37,205 bases of DNA, taken from NCBI GenBank assembly GCA_944323675.1, contig CALUTK010000016.1:1-37205 (forward strand), given 5' to 3'. A program made the position numbers and the translations under genes. Positions 30,254-37,205 of this stretch are shown here, piece by piece (position 1 is the stretch's first letter; each line of letters begins with the position of its first letter). The stretch comes from Candidatus Gastranaerophilales bacterium. Lineage in GTDB: Bacteria; Cyanobacteriota; Vampirovibrionia; Gastranaerophilales; Gastranaerophilaceae. The notes beneath the pieces are model-generated. The model was not told the DNA's origin. It did no database searches and worked only from the letters and a program-made list of their open reading frames with translations.

Positions 30254-32206
30254 TTAATAAATCAAGTCGCCTACACCAAACGTAAAGTAACCGTTCGGAT
30301 TCCCGTTTTCGCCCGGATTTGTGAGCGGAATACCGTAATCAACCGATAACGGCCCCATGCCCGGAATATATAATTTTATACCGACACCTGCCGTAACCGC
30401 ATATCCCGGTCTGTCATAAAGAGTATCTGCAAGTGTGTTATTAAATATTTTACCTGCATCCATCCAGGCCGTCAATCTTATGTTATCAAGGAATTTAATT
30501 TTTTTGGAAAGTCTTGTCCTATCAAGGAACGGAATCGGAGTTGCAAATTCTGCTGACCCCATAATGAACGCGTCACCTGTACCAACACCGCTCATTTTAA
30601 AACCTCTTATAGTATAAGGACCGCCTAATCTGTATGCCATTACATCAGGCATATTGTCGCCGTGGATTTTTCCGCCTGCTTTCGCCATAAGAGAGAAGGA
30701 AGATTTCTTACCGACAGGAATATATTGTTTTATCATACCTTGAAGTTTTCCGTGAGTTTTATCAAAGTCTATTAAGCCGATATCTTCCGAGAATCTTATA
30801 CTCGCAATTGTACCTTTTCTTGTAACGGCACCGCCTTCTCTTGTATCATATACAAGCGCAGGACTTAATGACATAAATAAACCGCCCTCTAACTGATTTG
30901 CACGTTCAGATATCGGGATATTGTATCTGTTGTATAAAGCTGCAATTTTATCAAAGTTACCTTCTCTTAAATCTATATGTTCAACCCCGAGAGAGAAAGT
31001 TGATGTCAGGTGTTTATTTCTTTTAAATCTGTGAGCAACTGTTGCTTCACCCCCGATTCTTCTTTCAACAGCAAGCGGAACCTGATAACTTCCGAAATCT
31101 CTGAAGAAAAGTTTTGTCATAAGAGAGGTATCTGCATTAAGGAAATGCGGTTCAAAGAAACTCAATTCAAACTGCATATTCATGCGGCGCTCAATTGAAG
31201 CGTCGTTCAGGATTACACCGGAACCTACCAAACCGCTCAAAGAAACCCTCTGGTTACGACCGAGGAAGTTGTTATCCGCAATCCCCAAAGACCCGAATAC
31301 ACCGGTCACCGAATCCAGACCGCCGCCGACCGAGATACTAGCTGTACGCTGTTCCTGCACGTTTATCGTAATATCATATGTATCAGGATCCTCTGCGCAA
31401 GGTTCTATTTCACGGGTTACATCCTTAAACGCCTGAGTAGCATATAAACGGACTAAATCCTCTTTCACCTGATTCTCATTATAAACCATGCCCGGTTCCA
31501 CAAGAACATTTCGTTCAATTACAAAATCTTTTGTTTTTTCATTACCGGCAATCGCTATTGAATTAATTGTACCTTCTTTAATTTCAATATTGATTGTACC
31601 GTCAGGATCATCCGTTACGGAAGATACCCTCGCCAGAATATAACCTTTTGAGGTGTATATTTCCTGAATTTTTGCTATTGCATTATTCAGCTGCGCAATA
31701 TTCTGAGGTTTTCCTTTCATGTCCAAAAGCGGGGTAAGTATTTCTTCTGTTGAAACGACAGTATTTCCTTCTATTGTAAAATCTGTCACCGGGGCATTTT
31801 CTTCAAGGATAAGTTTTAAGGTTATCGTACCATCTGAATTATTAACCGGAATAGCTCTCATTTTTTCGGTAAAATAGCCGGTTTCATAAATACTTCTAAG
31901 ATCCGCCTGAACAGTATCACGATTATATACATCGCCCGCTTTCAGGTGGATTTTATCTTTCACAACATCTTGAGAAAGCACATTCAGACCGTAAATTTCG
32001 ACATCTTTTATAACTTTTTCATTTTTGACCGCAGAAAGTTCATTTGCAGAGGAAGCTTCCGTATCAGAAGCCGGAGCCGGCGCTTGTACCGGTGCAGGTG
32101 CAGATTCACTGCCCCAGAAATCTTCTGCCGCAAAAGTATGTAAAGGACATACTGCAATTACCACCAGACTAATTATAAGCTTATATATTTTTGTGTACAC
32201 TTTCAA
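30254..32206 (-). CDS. bamA: BamA/Omp85 outer membrane assembly protein
   Basis: 650 residues, TTG start at 32206 with AAGGGA nine bases upstream (a GTG two codons later is possible). Signal peptide about 1-27 (IISLVVIAVCPLHTFA). A Pro/Ala linker leads to three POTRA-like domains (KVIKDVEIYGLNVLSQDVVK ..., APVTDFTIEGNTVVSTEEIL ..., INSIAIAGNEKTKDFVIERN ...), then the 16-strand barrel starting near VGGGLDSVTGVFGSLGIADN. The lid-loop motif is YTIRGFKMSG, and the C-terminus is GNPNGYFTFGVGDLIY. Three POTRAs, as in cyanobacterial Omp85, rather than the five of proteobacteria. It inserts beta-barrel proteins into the outer membrane, proving a diderm envelope. Confidence 0.96.
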   Translation of the reverse strand: MKVYTKIYKLIISLVVIAVCPLHTFAAEDFWGSESAPAPVQAPAPASDTEASSANELSAVKNEKVIKDVEIYGLNVLSQDVVKDKIHLKAGDVYNRDTVQADLRSIYETGYFTEKMRAIPVNNSDGTITLKLILEENAPVTDFTIEGNTVVSTEEILTPLLDMKGKPQNIAQLNNAIAKIQEIYTSKGYILARVSSVTDDPDGTINIEIKEGTINSIAIAGNEKTKDFVIERNVLVEPGMVYNENQVKEDLVRLYATQAFKDVTREIEPCAEDPDTYDITINVQEQRTASISVGGGLDSVTGVFGSLGIADNNFLGRNQRVSLSGLVGSGVILNDASIERRMNMQFELSFFEPHFLNADTSLMTKLFFRDFGSYQVPLAVERRIGGEATVAHRFKRNKHLTSTFSLGVEHIDLREGNFDKIAALYNRYNIPISERANQLEGGLFMSLSPALVYDTREGGAVTRKGTIASIRFSEDIGLIDFDKTHGKLQGMIKQYIPVGKKSSFSLMAKAGGKIHGDNMPDVMAYRLGGPYTIRGFKMSGVGTGDAFIMGSAEFATPIPFLDRTRLSKKIKFLDNIRLTAWMDAGKIFNNTLADTLYDRPGYAVTAGVGIKLYIPGMGPLSVDYGIPLTNPGENGNPNGYFTFGVGDLIY

Positions 32207-32244
32207 CAGATTTGATCCCTTAAAATCTTCCTCATGTATTAAAC

Positions 32245-32253
32245 ATTATATCA
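32245..32253 (-). promoter_or_regulatory. Extended -10 promoter of the bamA operon
   Basis: Minus strand TG-A-TATAAT (TATAAT at 32245-32250). The leader is about 31-38 bases and carries AAGGGA. The -35 is T-rich and unclear. Likely drives bamA through the GH77 gene. Confidence 0.55.
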
Positions 32254-32293
32254 CAAATATATTAAAGTAAAAAACTTAATATTTATATACATA

Positions 32294-33106
32294 TTATTCA
32301 TTTATAATCAGCCTGTAGACGTCATTTTTATTATACCCGTAAAGCGCCGATAGTATTGTTGAAATTTCTTTTGCTTTAAAATTTTTTTCTTTTAAAACAT
32401 TAATTTTTTCAATTATTTCACAGACATTTTGTTCTCTGCACGATTTGTAAACCATTCCGACAATTTCACCTTTCAGGGTGTTTTCGCTGAAATATTCTTT
32501 TACATGCTGAATACTATCTATTACAACTTCTTCAAAAACTTTCGTCAGTTCTCTGGCGATTGCAACCCTTGCTTGAGGTTCATATTCTGAAATTATTTCC
32601 AGAGTATCCATTAACCTGTTAGGGGATTCATAAAATATTACATCACATCCGGCCGACTGCTTTAACACCTCAACTATCTGCGATTTTGTCCGCGGTAAAA
32701 ATCCAACAAAGGCAAAAGGTTCATCTTCACGAGGAACCTGTGACAAAAATGTCACAACCGCATTAGCTCCAGGAAGCGCCGTTATTTTTATATTGTTCTT
32801 TCTCAATTCTTCTACCAGAATAGAACCCGGGTCACAAAAAAGCGGAGTTCCCGCATCTGACACCAGCGCCATTTTTTTGCCGGATTTTAAGATTTCCAAA
32901 AAAGATTGCAGGCGCTCTCTTTCATTAAACTTGTGATACGAAATACATTTTGTTTTTATATCAAAATGATTAAGGAGTTTCTGCGTAACCCGCATATCTT
33001 CGCACGCTATAACATCAACTTCACGCAAAACATCAAGCGCCCGAAATGTAATATCACCAAGGTTCCCGATAGGAGTCGGAACTATATAAAAATCGTATTC
33101 CTTCAT
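32294..33106 (-). CDS. rsmI: 16S rRNA (cytidine1402-2'-O)-methyltransferase
   Basis: 270 residues, tetrapyrrole-methylase fold. Motifs: YIVPTPIGNLGDITFRALD (7-25), DVIACEDMRVTQKLL, SYHKFNERER, VSDAGTPLFCDPG (usual GTPGISDPG), ITALPGANAVVTFL (usual LPGPSA), FYESPNRL, ARELTKVFEE and GEIVGMV. 2'-O methylates C1402 of 16S rRNA; RsmH, encoded at 13619-14548, adds the N4 methyl to the same base. The C-terminal extension (KEKNFKAKEISTILSALYGY) is the small helical domain typical of the family. No Shine-Dalgarno; an extended -10 ends 6 bases before ATG. Confidence 0.95.
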   Translation of the reverse strand: MKEYDFYIVPTPIGNLGDITFRALDVLREVDVIACEDMRVTQKLLNHFDIKTKCISYHKFNERERLQSFLEILKSGKKMALVSDAGTPLFCDPGSILVEELRKNNIKITALPGANAVVTFLSQVPREDEPFAFVGFLPRTKSQIVEVLKQSAGCDVIFYESPNRLMDTLEIISEYEPQARVAIARELTKVFEEVVIDSIQHVKEYFSENTLKGEIVGMVYKSCREQNVCEIIEKINVLKEKNFKAKEISTILSALYGYNKNDVYRLIINE

Positions 33107-33112
33107 AATAAA

Positions 33113-33121
33113 ATTTTAACA
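33113..33121 (-). promoter_or_regulatory. rsmI extended -10 abutting the start codon
   Basis: Minus strand TG-T-TAAAAT (TAAAAT at 33113-33118), then 6 bases to the ATG at 33106. No clear -35. Confidence 0.45.
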
Positions 33122-33203
33122 CAGAAAAGTTTTTACGGAAAACGCATGGATATCGGACAAAAACTCTAATCTAACAACTATAATTAGCCGCATTATTTTT
33201 TTC

Positions 33204-33584
33204 TTAAGTAGAACTAAATCTAAAATCTTCCGCCCAGGTTTTAAATCCGCCTTCCAAAATCATGGAAGGATACCCGTAATCCGCAAGTATTAACGCCGCT
33301 TCCACACTCAAATGACATTGCTGATTATACGAATAAACAACAGTCGTTGCATTTTTGTTGAGTTTATCAAGATTGTCCGCAAGCTCATCTTTCGGTATGG
33401 ATATCGCATTCGGAATATGTGAAATATCATAATCAGCCTTCAGCCTCACATCCAGCAAAGCAACATCACCTTTATCCATAAGATTTTTTAAATCAACAGG
33501 TCCTGTTGTAAAAGCAAGATATTCTTCAAAAAAATTTCTTGCGCGCATACTGTCAAAACGTATTTGTTTAATCTTATCATCCAT
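33204..33584 (-). CDS. Single-domain rhodanese-like protein
   Basis: 126 residues from the ATG at 33584, chosen because AAAGGAT lies about 7 bases upstream; a frame extension to 33680 lacks a site. A short N-terminal helix precedes the rhodanese domain: VALLDVRLKADYDISHIPNA (41-60), IPKDEL, VVYSYNQQCHLSVEAALIL with active-site Cys90, and MILEGGFKTWAED. The loop is CHLSV rather than the CxxGxR of sulfurtransferases, a known variant subgroup, so persulfide transfer is plausible but the specificity is open. Its ribosome binding site lies inside one arm of an inverted repeat (33588-33696). Confidence 0.88.
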   Translation of the reverse strand: MDDKIKQIRFDSMRARNFFEEYLAFTTGPVDLKNLMDKGDVALLDVRLKADYDISHIPNAISIPKDELADNLDKLNKNATTVVYSYNQQCHLSVEAALILADYGYPSMILEGGFKTWAEDFRFSST

Positions 33585-33587
33585 AAA

Positions 33588-33696
33588 ATTTATCCTTTCT
33601 CTTTTATCTGTTCCGGAGGAACCTTCGACTGTAAAAATTTCTTTCGGGGTAAAATGGGGTCGAAATTTTCTCAGTCTCATAAGAGAAAGGATAAAT
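33588..33696. repeat. Element bounded by perfect 16-bp inverted repeats
   Basis: ATTTATCCTTTCTCTT (33588-33603) and AAGAGAAAGGATAAAT (33681-33696) are exact inverted copies. Inside, GACTGTAAAAATTTC and GAAATTTTCTCAGTC form a second imperfect stem around a CGGGGTAAAATGGGG loop. The left arm supplies the Shine-Dalgarno of the rhodanese gene. On the plus strand the right arm likewise presents AAAGGAT before ATGGAAATTGTTATCTGG and a stop, a five- to six-codon stub. It could be a small palindromic insert or an invertible segment. Confidence 0.6.
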
Positions 33697-33789
33697 CAAG
33701 TTATGGAAATTGTTATCTGGTAATATGGAGTATATTACTATCAGTGAATTAGGGGTAAATGAATATCTTTCTATCTAACAACCTGCCAA

Positions 33790-34077
33790 TTAAGCAAGTG
33801 TATCTATGCTTTTTGCCTTATTATTAGGGTTAGCTGACTGAACAGCGATATTATAAGTCTTGACGAATTTACTGATAACAGAAGTAAATAAATTATTTCT
33901 TACGGCATCAGCTTTTTGAGAAAGGTGCATGTTACTTGTAAAGCCTCTTTTTGCATCAGGAGCCTGAAGCGATAAGATAGCCATGCTCGGAGTAACATTA
34001 TTCGGATTAGCGTCGCCGAAAGAGATGTATTTTTTTGTATTTAAGTTTACTGAATTAATTGGATTGATTGTTAACAT
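33790..34077 (-). CDS. Small strongly promoted protein with F-G motif
   Basis: 95 residues from the ATG at 34077; GAGGAGG lies 6-7 bases upstream, the best ribosome binding site in the window. It begins MLTINPINSVNL and reaches the shared motif at YISFGDANP. No signal peptide or membrane segment; the remainder is helical and polar (HLSQKADAVRNNLFTSVISKFVKTYN) and ends KAKSIDTLA. The promoter has a perfect TTGACA. Strong transcription and translation signals predict an abundant protein. Function unknown. Confidence 0.8.
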   Translation of the reverse strand: MLTINPINSVNLNTKKYISFGDANPNNVTPSMAILSLQAPDAKRGFTSNMHLSQKADAVRNNLFTSVISKFVKTYNIAVQSANPNNKAKSIDTLA

Positions 34078-34141
34078 AATTGTCCTCCTCTCGTGAGGTT
34101 TTCTTATTAAGTGTTTATTTAACACTTCATCTAACACTTTT

Positions 34142-34170
34142 AATATAAATCATAAAAAATATTTTGTCAA
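34142..34170 (-). promoter_or_regulatory. Near-consensus sigma-70 promoter
   Basis: Minus strand TTGACA (34165-34170), 17-base spacer, TATATT (34142-34147). Leader about 60 bases containing repeated AAGTGTTA words (near 34100-34140) that can form AAGTGTT-AAAT-AAACACTT. The only perfect -35 I found in the window. Confidence 0.8.
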
Positions 34171-34288
34171 CCCCTATTATAAAGTTTTATTAAGATAGCT
34201 GTAATATAATAGAAATAAGCAATTTAGCATAAAGTGCTAAAAGTACACTTATTATTATCATTCAATGCTTTCCGCTATTCTCAAACTA

Positions 34289-34302
34289 TACCCGATCGGG
34301 TA
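34289..34302. promoter_or_regulatory. Perfect 14-base palindrome, operator-like
   Basis: TACCCGATCGGGTA is its own reverse complement and stands out as GC-rich in AT-rich sequence. It lies in the 34171-34495 gap, where no gene is seen. It could be a repressor site for a rightward transcript that ends at 34461. Confidence 0.4.
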
Positions 34303-34431
34303 ATATATCAAAAATTCACCCTAAATTCTTATCCTTAATAAATTACCCATGCTGGCAATTGTAAAAAATACACTCATTCTGTTTAATATAATTAAATCTT
34401 TTTCATACTTCCAGCTATTCTTAATTCCAAC

Positions 34432-34461
34432 GAGCCCCCTAAAAAGGGCTCTTTTCTTTTT
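34432..34461 (+). terminator. Orphan rightward terminator
   Basis: GAGCCC (34432-34437) pairs with GGGCTC (34446-34451), loop CCTAAAAA, followed by TTTTCTTTTT. The T-tract is only on the plus strand, and no plus-strand gene lies upstream within 12 kb, so a small untranslated transcript from about 34200-34430 is implied. Confidence 0.7.
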
Positions 34462-34495
34462 ATCGAAAATTCAACACTATAAAAGAGGCATGGTA

Positions 34496-35437
34496 TTATC
34501 TACAAGATTCGCACAACAAAACAGTTTCATCAGAAAGAAAACTCGGGCTCGTTTTAATTATCTTAAATTTATACCCTAAGTCCCAGCTTTCTATAAGCGG
34601 TTTTATTTGAAAGAAATCATTTCCGCCATGATAAATTGATATTATCATATTAGGTCTTTGTGTTTCTATTGTATGATATGCACCGCGCAAAAACATTTGC
34701 TCAGCACCTTCAATATCAACCTTTATCAAGGACAATTGCATAGGATTTTCCGAAATCCAGTCATCCAATCTCCGAATCATGATGTCAGAACAATAATCAT
34801 TAGTCCTTTCACGAACTACAGATGCGGCAATATCTGCACCGTATAACTTTTCCACTGCATTTTCTTCCCCCAGGCCTATATTAACAGGTACAACGTTTTC
34901 AGCGTGGTTTAATTCAAGAGTTTGTAAAAGTAAATCATAATTCTTTTGGCAAGGCTCAAATGCAAAAACATTCAGATCTGTAAACTCTCTTAATACAATA
35001 GCACTATCTCCGATAAAGGCACCCACATCTAAAATATTTTTATTTCTATCAATATTATCAAATTCATCTATATGATATTTTTGCTTAAATATACCATACT
35101 CAAAGTAATTGATAGGTAGGATATATTTATTCCAGGCAAAAAGATTATTCCCAAGATATATTATTTGCTCGCAAAAATCATTTACTTTTTGTTTATCATC
35201 TAATTCTTCTTTTGATAAACAAGAGGAATCAAATCCATTTGCTTGAAAATGTCTTATTCTGTTCAAAATTTTACTTACAACCTCAACACTCTTATCGTCA
35301 AGGTTTTTAATCAAGCTTAAATACTCATCTTTAAAGGAATCTTTGTTAAAATAATCATAAAATGATTCATACCAATGAGGAGTAGGAAAAAGATTATAAT
35401 CTGGAACTTCAGTTCCTGCAGAATTAGCATTACACAT
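34496..35437 (-). CDS. FkbM-family methyltransferase
   Basis: 313 residues from the ATG at 35437, chosen because AAGGTGA lies 8 bases upstream; a GTG at 35449 is the alternative. The N-terminal 120 residues are helical and not recognised. The SAM-dependent domain begins NILDVGAFIGDSAIVLREF, then VFAFEPCQKNYDLL, VVPVNIGLGEE, RRLDDWISEN, LIKVDIEGAEQMFLRG and PNMIISIYHGG, the FkbM order. Family members O-methylate sugars or other small acceptors, often in surface glycans; the acceptor is unknown. It overlaps the 3' end of lysC by 8 bases. No terminator is seen in its direction. Confidence 0.9.
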   Translation of the reverse strand: MCNANSAGTEVPDYNLFPTPHWYESFYDYFNKDSFKDEYLSLIKNLDDKSVEVVSKILNRIRHFQANGFDSSCLSKEELDDKQKVNDFCEQIIYLGNNLFAWNKYILPINYFEYGIFKQKYHIDEFDNIDRNKNILDVGAFIGDSAIVLREFTDLNVFAFEPCQKNYDLLLQTLELNHAENVVPVNIGLGEENAVEKLYGADIAASVVRERTNDYCSDIMIRRLDDWISENPMQLSLIKVDIEGAEQMFLRGAYHTIETQRPNMIISIYHGGNDFFQIKPLIESWDLGYKFKIIKTSPSFLSDETVLLCESCR

Positions 35438-36695
35438 CAGGTAAATCACCTTTTACATCAGCCGTAATGCCACAGTTAAGACCAAACACGTCATGCAAAG
35501 CTTTTACAGCCTTTTTAGCGTCCTCTTTTTCTACAAGACAACTGATTTTTATTTCACTTGTTGAAATCATTTTAATATTTATACCTTGTTCCGCAAGAGT
35601 TTCAAACATGGTTGAAGCGATACCCGGTCTATCAATCATGCCGGCACCAACAATGGAAACTTTCGCAATATCTTTATTTAATTGAATTTCGCCGCATTCA
35701 AGCTCTTTTTTCAATGCTTCAAGAGTAGCCATGGTTTTATCGGTATCGGCTGCGTCAATGGTAAAGGCAATATCGTTTGTATGAGAAATCTTTCGGGCAT
35801 ACGACTGGATAATCATATCCACAGAAATATTTTCTTCAGCAAGCTTGCCGAAAATTCTGGCAGCCTGCCCAGGAATATCCGGGACATCGCATACAACAAT
35901 TCTAGCCTGCGACAAATCAGCCGCAACACCTGCTACAGGTTTATAAATTTCCATATTATCAACTCCTAAAATTAAAGTACCTTTATTGTCTGTTTTAAAA
36001 CTGCTTCTGACTCGCAGCGGAACATTAAACTGCTTTGCGGTTTCGACGCTTCTCGGATGGAGAACATTCGCACCGGCGTGCGCAAGTTCAAGCATTTCTT
36101 CATAAGATATCTCATCCAGACGGGAAGCTGTCGGAACAATACGCGGATCTGTCGTATAAACGCCCTCAACATCAGTATAAATATCACAGCGCTCAGCGTT
36201 TAATGCCGCCGCAAGCGCTACTGCCGATGTATCAGAACCGCCGCGTCCGAGAGTTGTAATTTCGCCGTCTTCTGTTACACCTTGAAAACCTGCTACTACA
36301 ATAATTTTACCTTCTGCCAGATTCTTCTTGAGTTTATCTGTTTTTATATCAATGATTCGGGCTTTTGAATGAACATTCTCTGTCATAATCCCGATTTGCA
36401 TGGCATTAAAACTGACAGCATCATATCCTGCAGCCTGAATTGCCATTGCAAGAAGCGCGATAGAAACCCCTTCACCTGTTGAAAGAAGCATGTCCATTTC
36501 TCGTTCAGACGGCACCGGACACAAATCCTTCGCCATTTTGACCAAATAATCCGTTGTGTGCCCCATAGCGGAAACTACAACCACAACGTCATTACCGTTC
36601 TTTTTTTCTTTTATGACAGTTGCTGCTACATTTTTTATTTTATCGGTATCTGCGACAGACGTTCCGCCAAATTTTTGGACTATAATCTTTCTCAA
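35430..36695 (-). CDS. lysC: Aspartate kinase
   Basis: 421 residues, TTG start at 36695. Phosphorylates aspartate, the first step to lysine, threonine, methionine and diaminopimelate for peptidoglycan. Kinase motifs: VQKFGGTSVAD (6-16), VVVVVSAMG, LLSTGEGVSIALLAMA, GFQGVTEDGEITTLGRGGSD and DIYTDVEGVYTTDPRIV. Two ACT domains occupy the C-terminal third (VPDIPGQAARIFGKLAEENI, GAGMIDRPGIASTMFETLAE), indicating feedback control by lysine and/or threonine. The length matches the common monofunctional form. Only a weak AAGAAG precedes the start, 13 bases after the TPR gene, so coupling is likely. Confidence 0.96.
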   Translation of the reverse strand: MRKIIVQKFGGTSVADTDKIKNVAATVIKEKKNGNDVVVVVSAMGHTTDYLVKMAKDLCPVPSEREMDMLLSTGEGVSIALLAMAIQAAGYDAVSFNAMQIGIMTENVHSKARIIDIKTDKLKKNLAEGKIIVVAGFQGVTEDGEITTLGRGGSDTSAVALAAALNAERCDIYTDVEGVYTTDPRIVPTASRLDEISYEEMLELAHAGANVLHPRSVETAKQFNVPLRVRSSFKTDNKGTLILGVDNMEIYKPVAGVAADLSQARIVVCDVPDIPGQAARIFGKLAEENISVDMIIQSYARKISHTNDIAFTIDAADTDKTMATLEALKKELECGEIQLNKDIAKVSIVGAGMIDRPGIASTMFETLAEQGINIKMISTSEIKISCLVEKEDAKKAVKALHDVFGLNCGITADVKGDLPDV

Positions 36696-36708
36696 TTTCT
36701 TCTTCTTT

Positions 36709-37205
36709 CTATAATTTATTCAAAATCTCTGTGAGCTCTGCCTTTTCTTCAGGGTATTTAAAAGTTTCCGGGTCAATTTCATTTATCTTATCCGCAATTG
36801 ACAGAACTTCCTTTACATTATATTCACAAATGCTGTCTTTGACAAGTATGTAACTTACATAAAAAAGAAGGTTCAGAATTTCTGTATTATTTTCTTCTAT
36901 TTTTACAGCTTTTCTAAGTTTCCTCTGCGCCTCTGCGTATTCTTTTTGAGAAATTAAATACTTTGAAAAATCTATGTAAGAACTTATAAATGTCGGGAAA
37001 TCTTTAATTGCATTTTCATAGTATTCTTTTGTCAGAATATCATTCCCGAGATTTTCGTAAGACTTTGCAATGTAGTAGCTGCAGGCGTAATCCGTTTTAT
37101 CCTCCTTAATAATATGCTTAAAACTTTCAATTGCTTTATCAAAATTTCCGGTTTTAAAAGCAATTATGGCACTACCTTTCACCGCAAGATAATTATCCGG
37201 TTCTT
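36709..37205 (-). CDS. TPR-repeat protein, 3' part only
   Basis: The frame is open to the window edge: EPDNYLAVKGSAIIAFKTGN reads continuously through the first in-frame GTG at 37182, so that codon is internal and the gene starts outside. About 165 residues are visible with tetratricopeptide repeats (DYACSYYIAKSYENLGNDIL, FISSYIDFSKYLISQKEYAE). It resembles the TPR protein at 8438-10000 in style but is a separate gene. Same strand as lysC and 13 bases upstream of it. Function cannot be inferred beyond protein binding. Confidence 0.88.
   Translation of the reverse strand, partial: EPDNYLAVKGSAIIAFKTGNFDKAIESFKHIIKEDKTDYACSYYIAKSYENLGNDILTKEYYENAIKDFPTFISSYIDFSKYLISQKEYAEAQRKLRKAVKIEENNTEILNLLFYVSYILVKDSICEYNVKEVLSIADKINEIDPETFKYPEEKAELTEILNKL

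Noticed and set aside
34164-34193. Plus-strand promoter TTGTCA with TATTAA
   Set aside because: TTGTCA is the near-mirror of the perfect minus-strand TTGACA of the gene at 34077; the minus reading is far stronger.
34349-34579. Plus-strand 76-codon open frame
   Set aside because: Runs through a terminator and into the 3' end of the fkbM gene, with no ribosome binding site.
37180-37182. GTG as the start of the TPR gene before lysC
   Set aside because: The frame stays open and TPR-like upstream to the window edge, so the gene begins outside.
1-37205. CRISPR array, rRNA, tRNA, insertion sequence with transposase, prophage genes
   Set aside because: No regularly spaced repeats, no RNA gene signatures and no transposase, integrase or phage-like product seen on either strand.
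1-37205. Stop-codon reassignment (UGA)
   Set aside because: All recognised proteins are full length under the standard bacterial code and use TGG for Trp.

Overview
The window is AT-rich, densely coded bacterial chromosome from a diderm, fermentative organism. The best fit is a gut-type non-photosynthetic relative of cyanobacteria (Melainabacteria/Vampirovibrionia, Gastranaerophilales-like). The reasons are a BamA/Omp85 with three POTRA-like domains followed by a Skp/OmpH chaperone, an ADP-forming acetyl-CoA synthetase typical of anaerobes, low GC, and many small lineage-specific proteins that share a short N-terminal motif (M-[KRL]-[VI]-x-x-I ... F-[KTAGQ]-[GAHR]). The lineage is an inference; no rRNA or tRNA is present to test it.

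Layout: 1-330, palindromic repeat tract. 331-2738 (minus), folP and two motif-bearing small membrane proteins that overlap. 2890-3977 (minus), a zinc-ribbon micro-gene translationally coupled to a YhcC-type radical SAM gene. 4221-6056, a small anchored protein, a convergent exported protein, and a cdd/zinc-ribbon pair. 6331-11333 (minus), a CtpA protease, an exported HExxH protein, an FtsB-like/TPR operon and a probable outer-membrane protein. 11456-15057 (plus), gltX, two tiny paralogues, rsmH and an FtsL-like gene (division/cell-wall cluster). 15064-15276, a candidate structured RNA and a two-way terminator. 15286-21010 (minus), an EF-hand-like His/Pro-rich exported protein, then the operon radical SAM - motif protein - ADP-forming acetyl-CoA synthetase, then a large multi-span protein. 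21354-22148 (plus), another motif protein. 22256-25134 (minus), a HEAT-repeat protein and an orphan cytoplasmic histidine kinase. 25236-25413, a MITE-like palindromic element. 25438-32206 (minus), the operon bamA - skp - udp - FlhA-C-domain protein - GH77 enzyme. 32294-37205 (minus), rsmI, a rhodanese, a strongly promoted motif protein, and TPR - lysC - fkbM.

Three signals stand out. (1) A soluble protein at 27504-28982 carries the cytoplasmic domain of the flagellar/type III export gate FlhA with no membrane domain, fused behind a DUF4177-like module and a coiled coil, inside the outer-membrane assembly operon. (2) At least eight otherwise unrelated proteins share a short N-terminal motif that could be a targeting or sorting signal. 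(3) Seven genes (folP, the 5326 gene, ctpA, the 11333 gene, rsmH, the histidine kinase, rsmI) have a -10 box ending exactly 6 bases before the start codon and no clear Shine-Dalgarno. This predicts a class of leaderless mRNAs; most other first genes of operons have a ribosome binding site.

Functionally the region mixes housekeeping (folate, tRNA charging, rRNA methylation, lysine-family amino acids, nucleoside salvage), envelope construction and division, fermentation, and a set of lineage-specific envelope or membrane proteins of unknown role.
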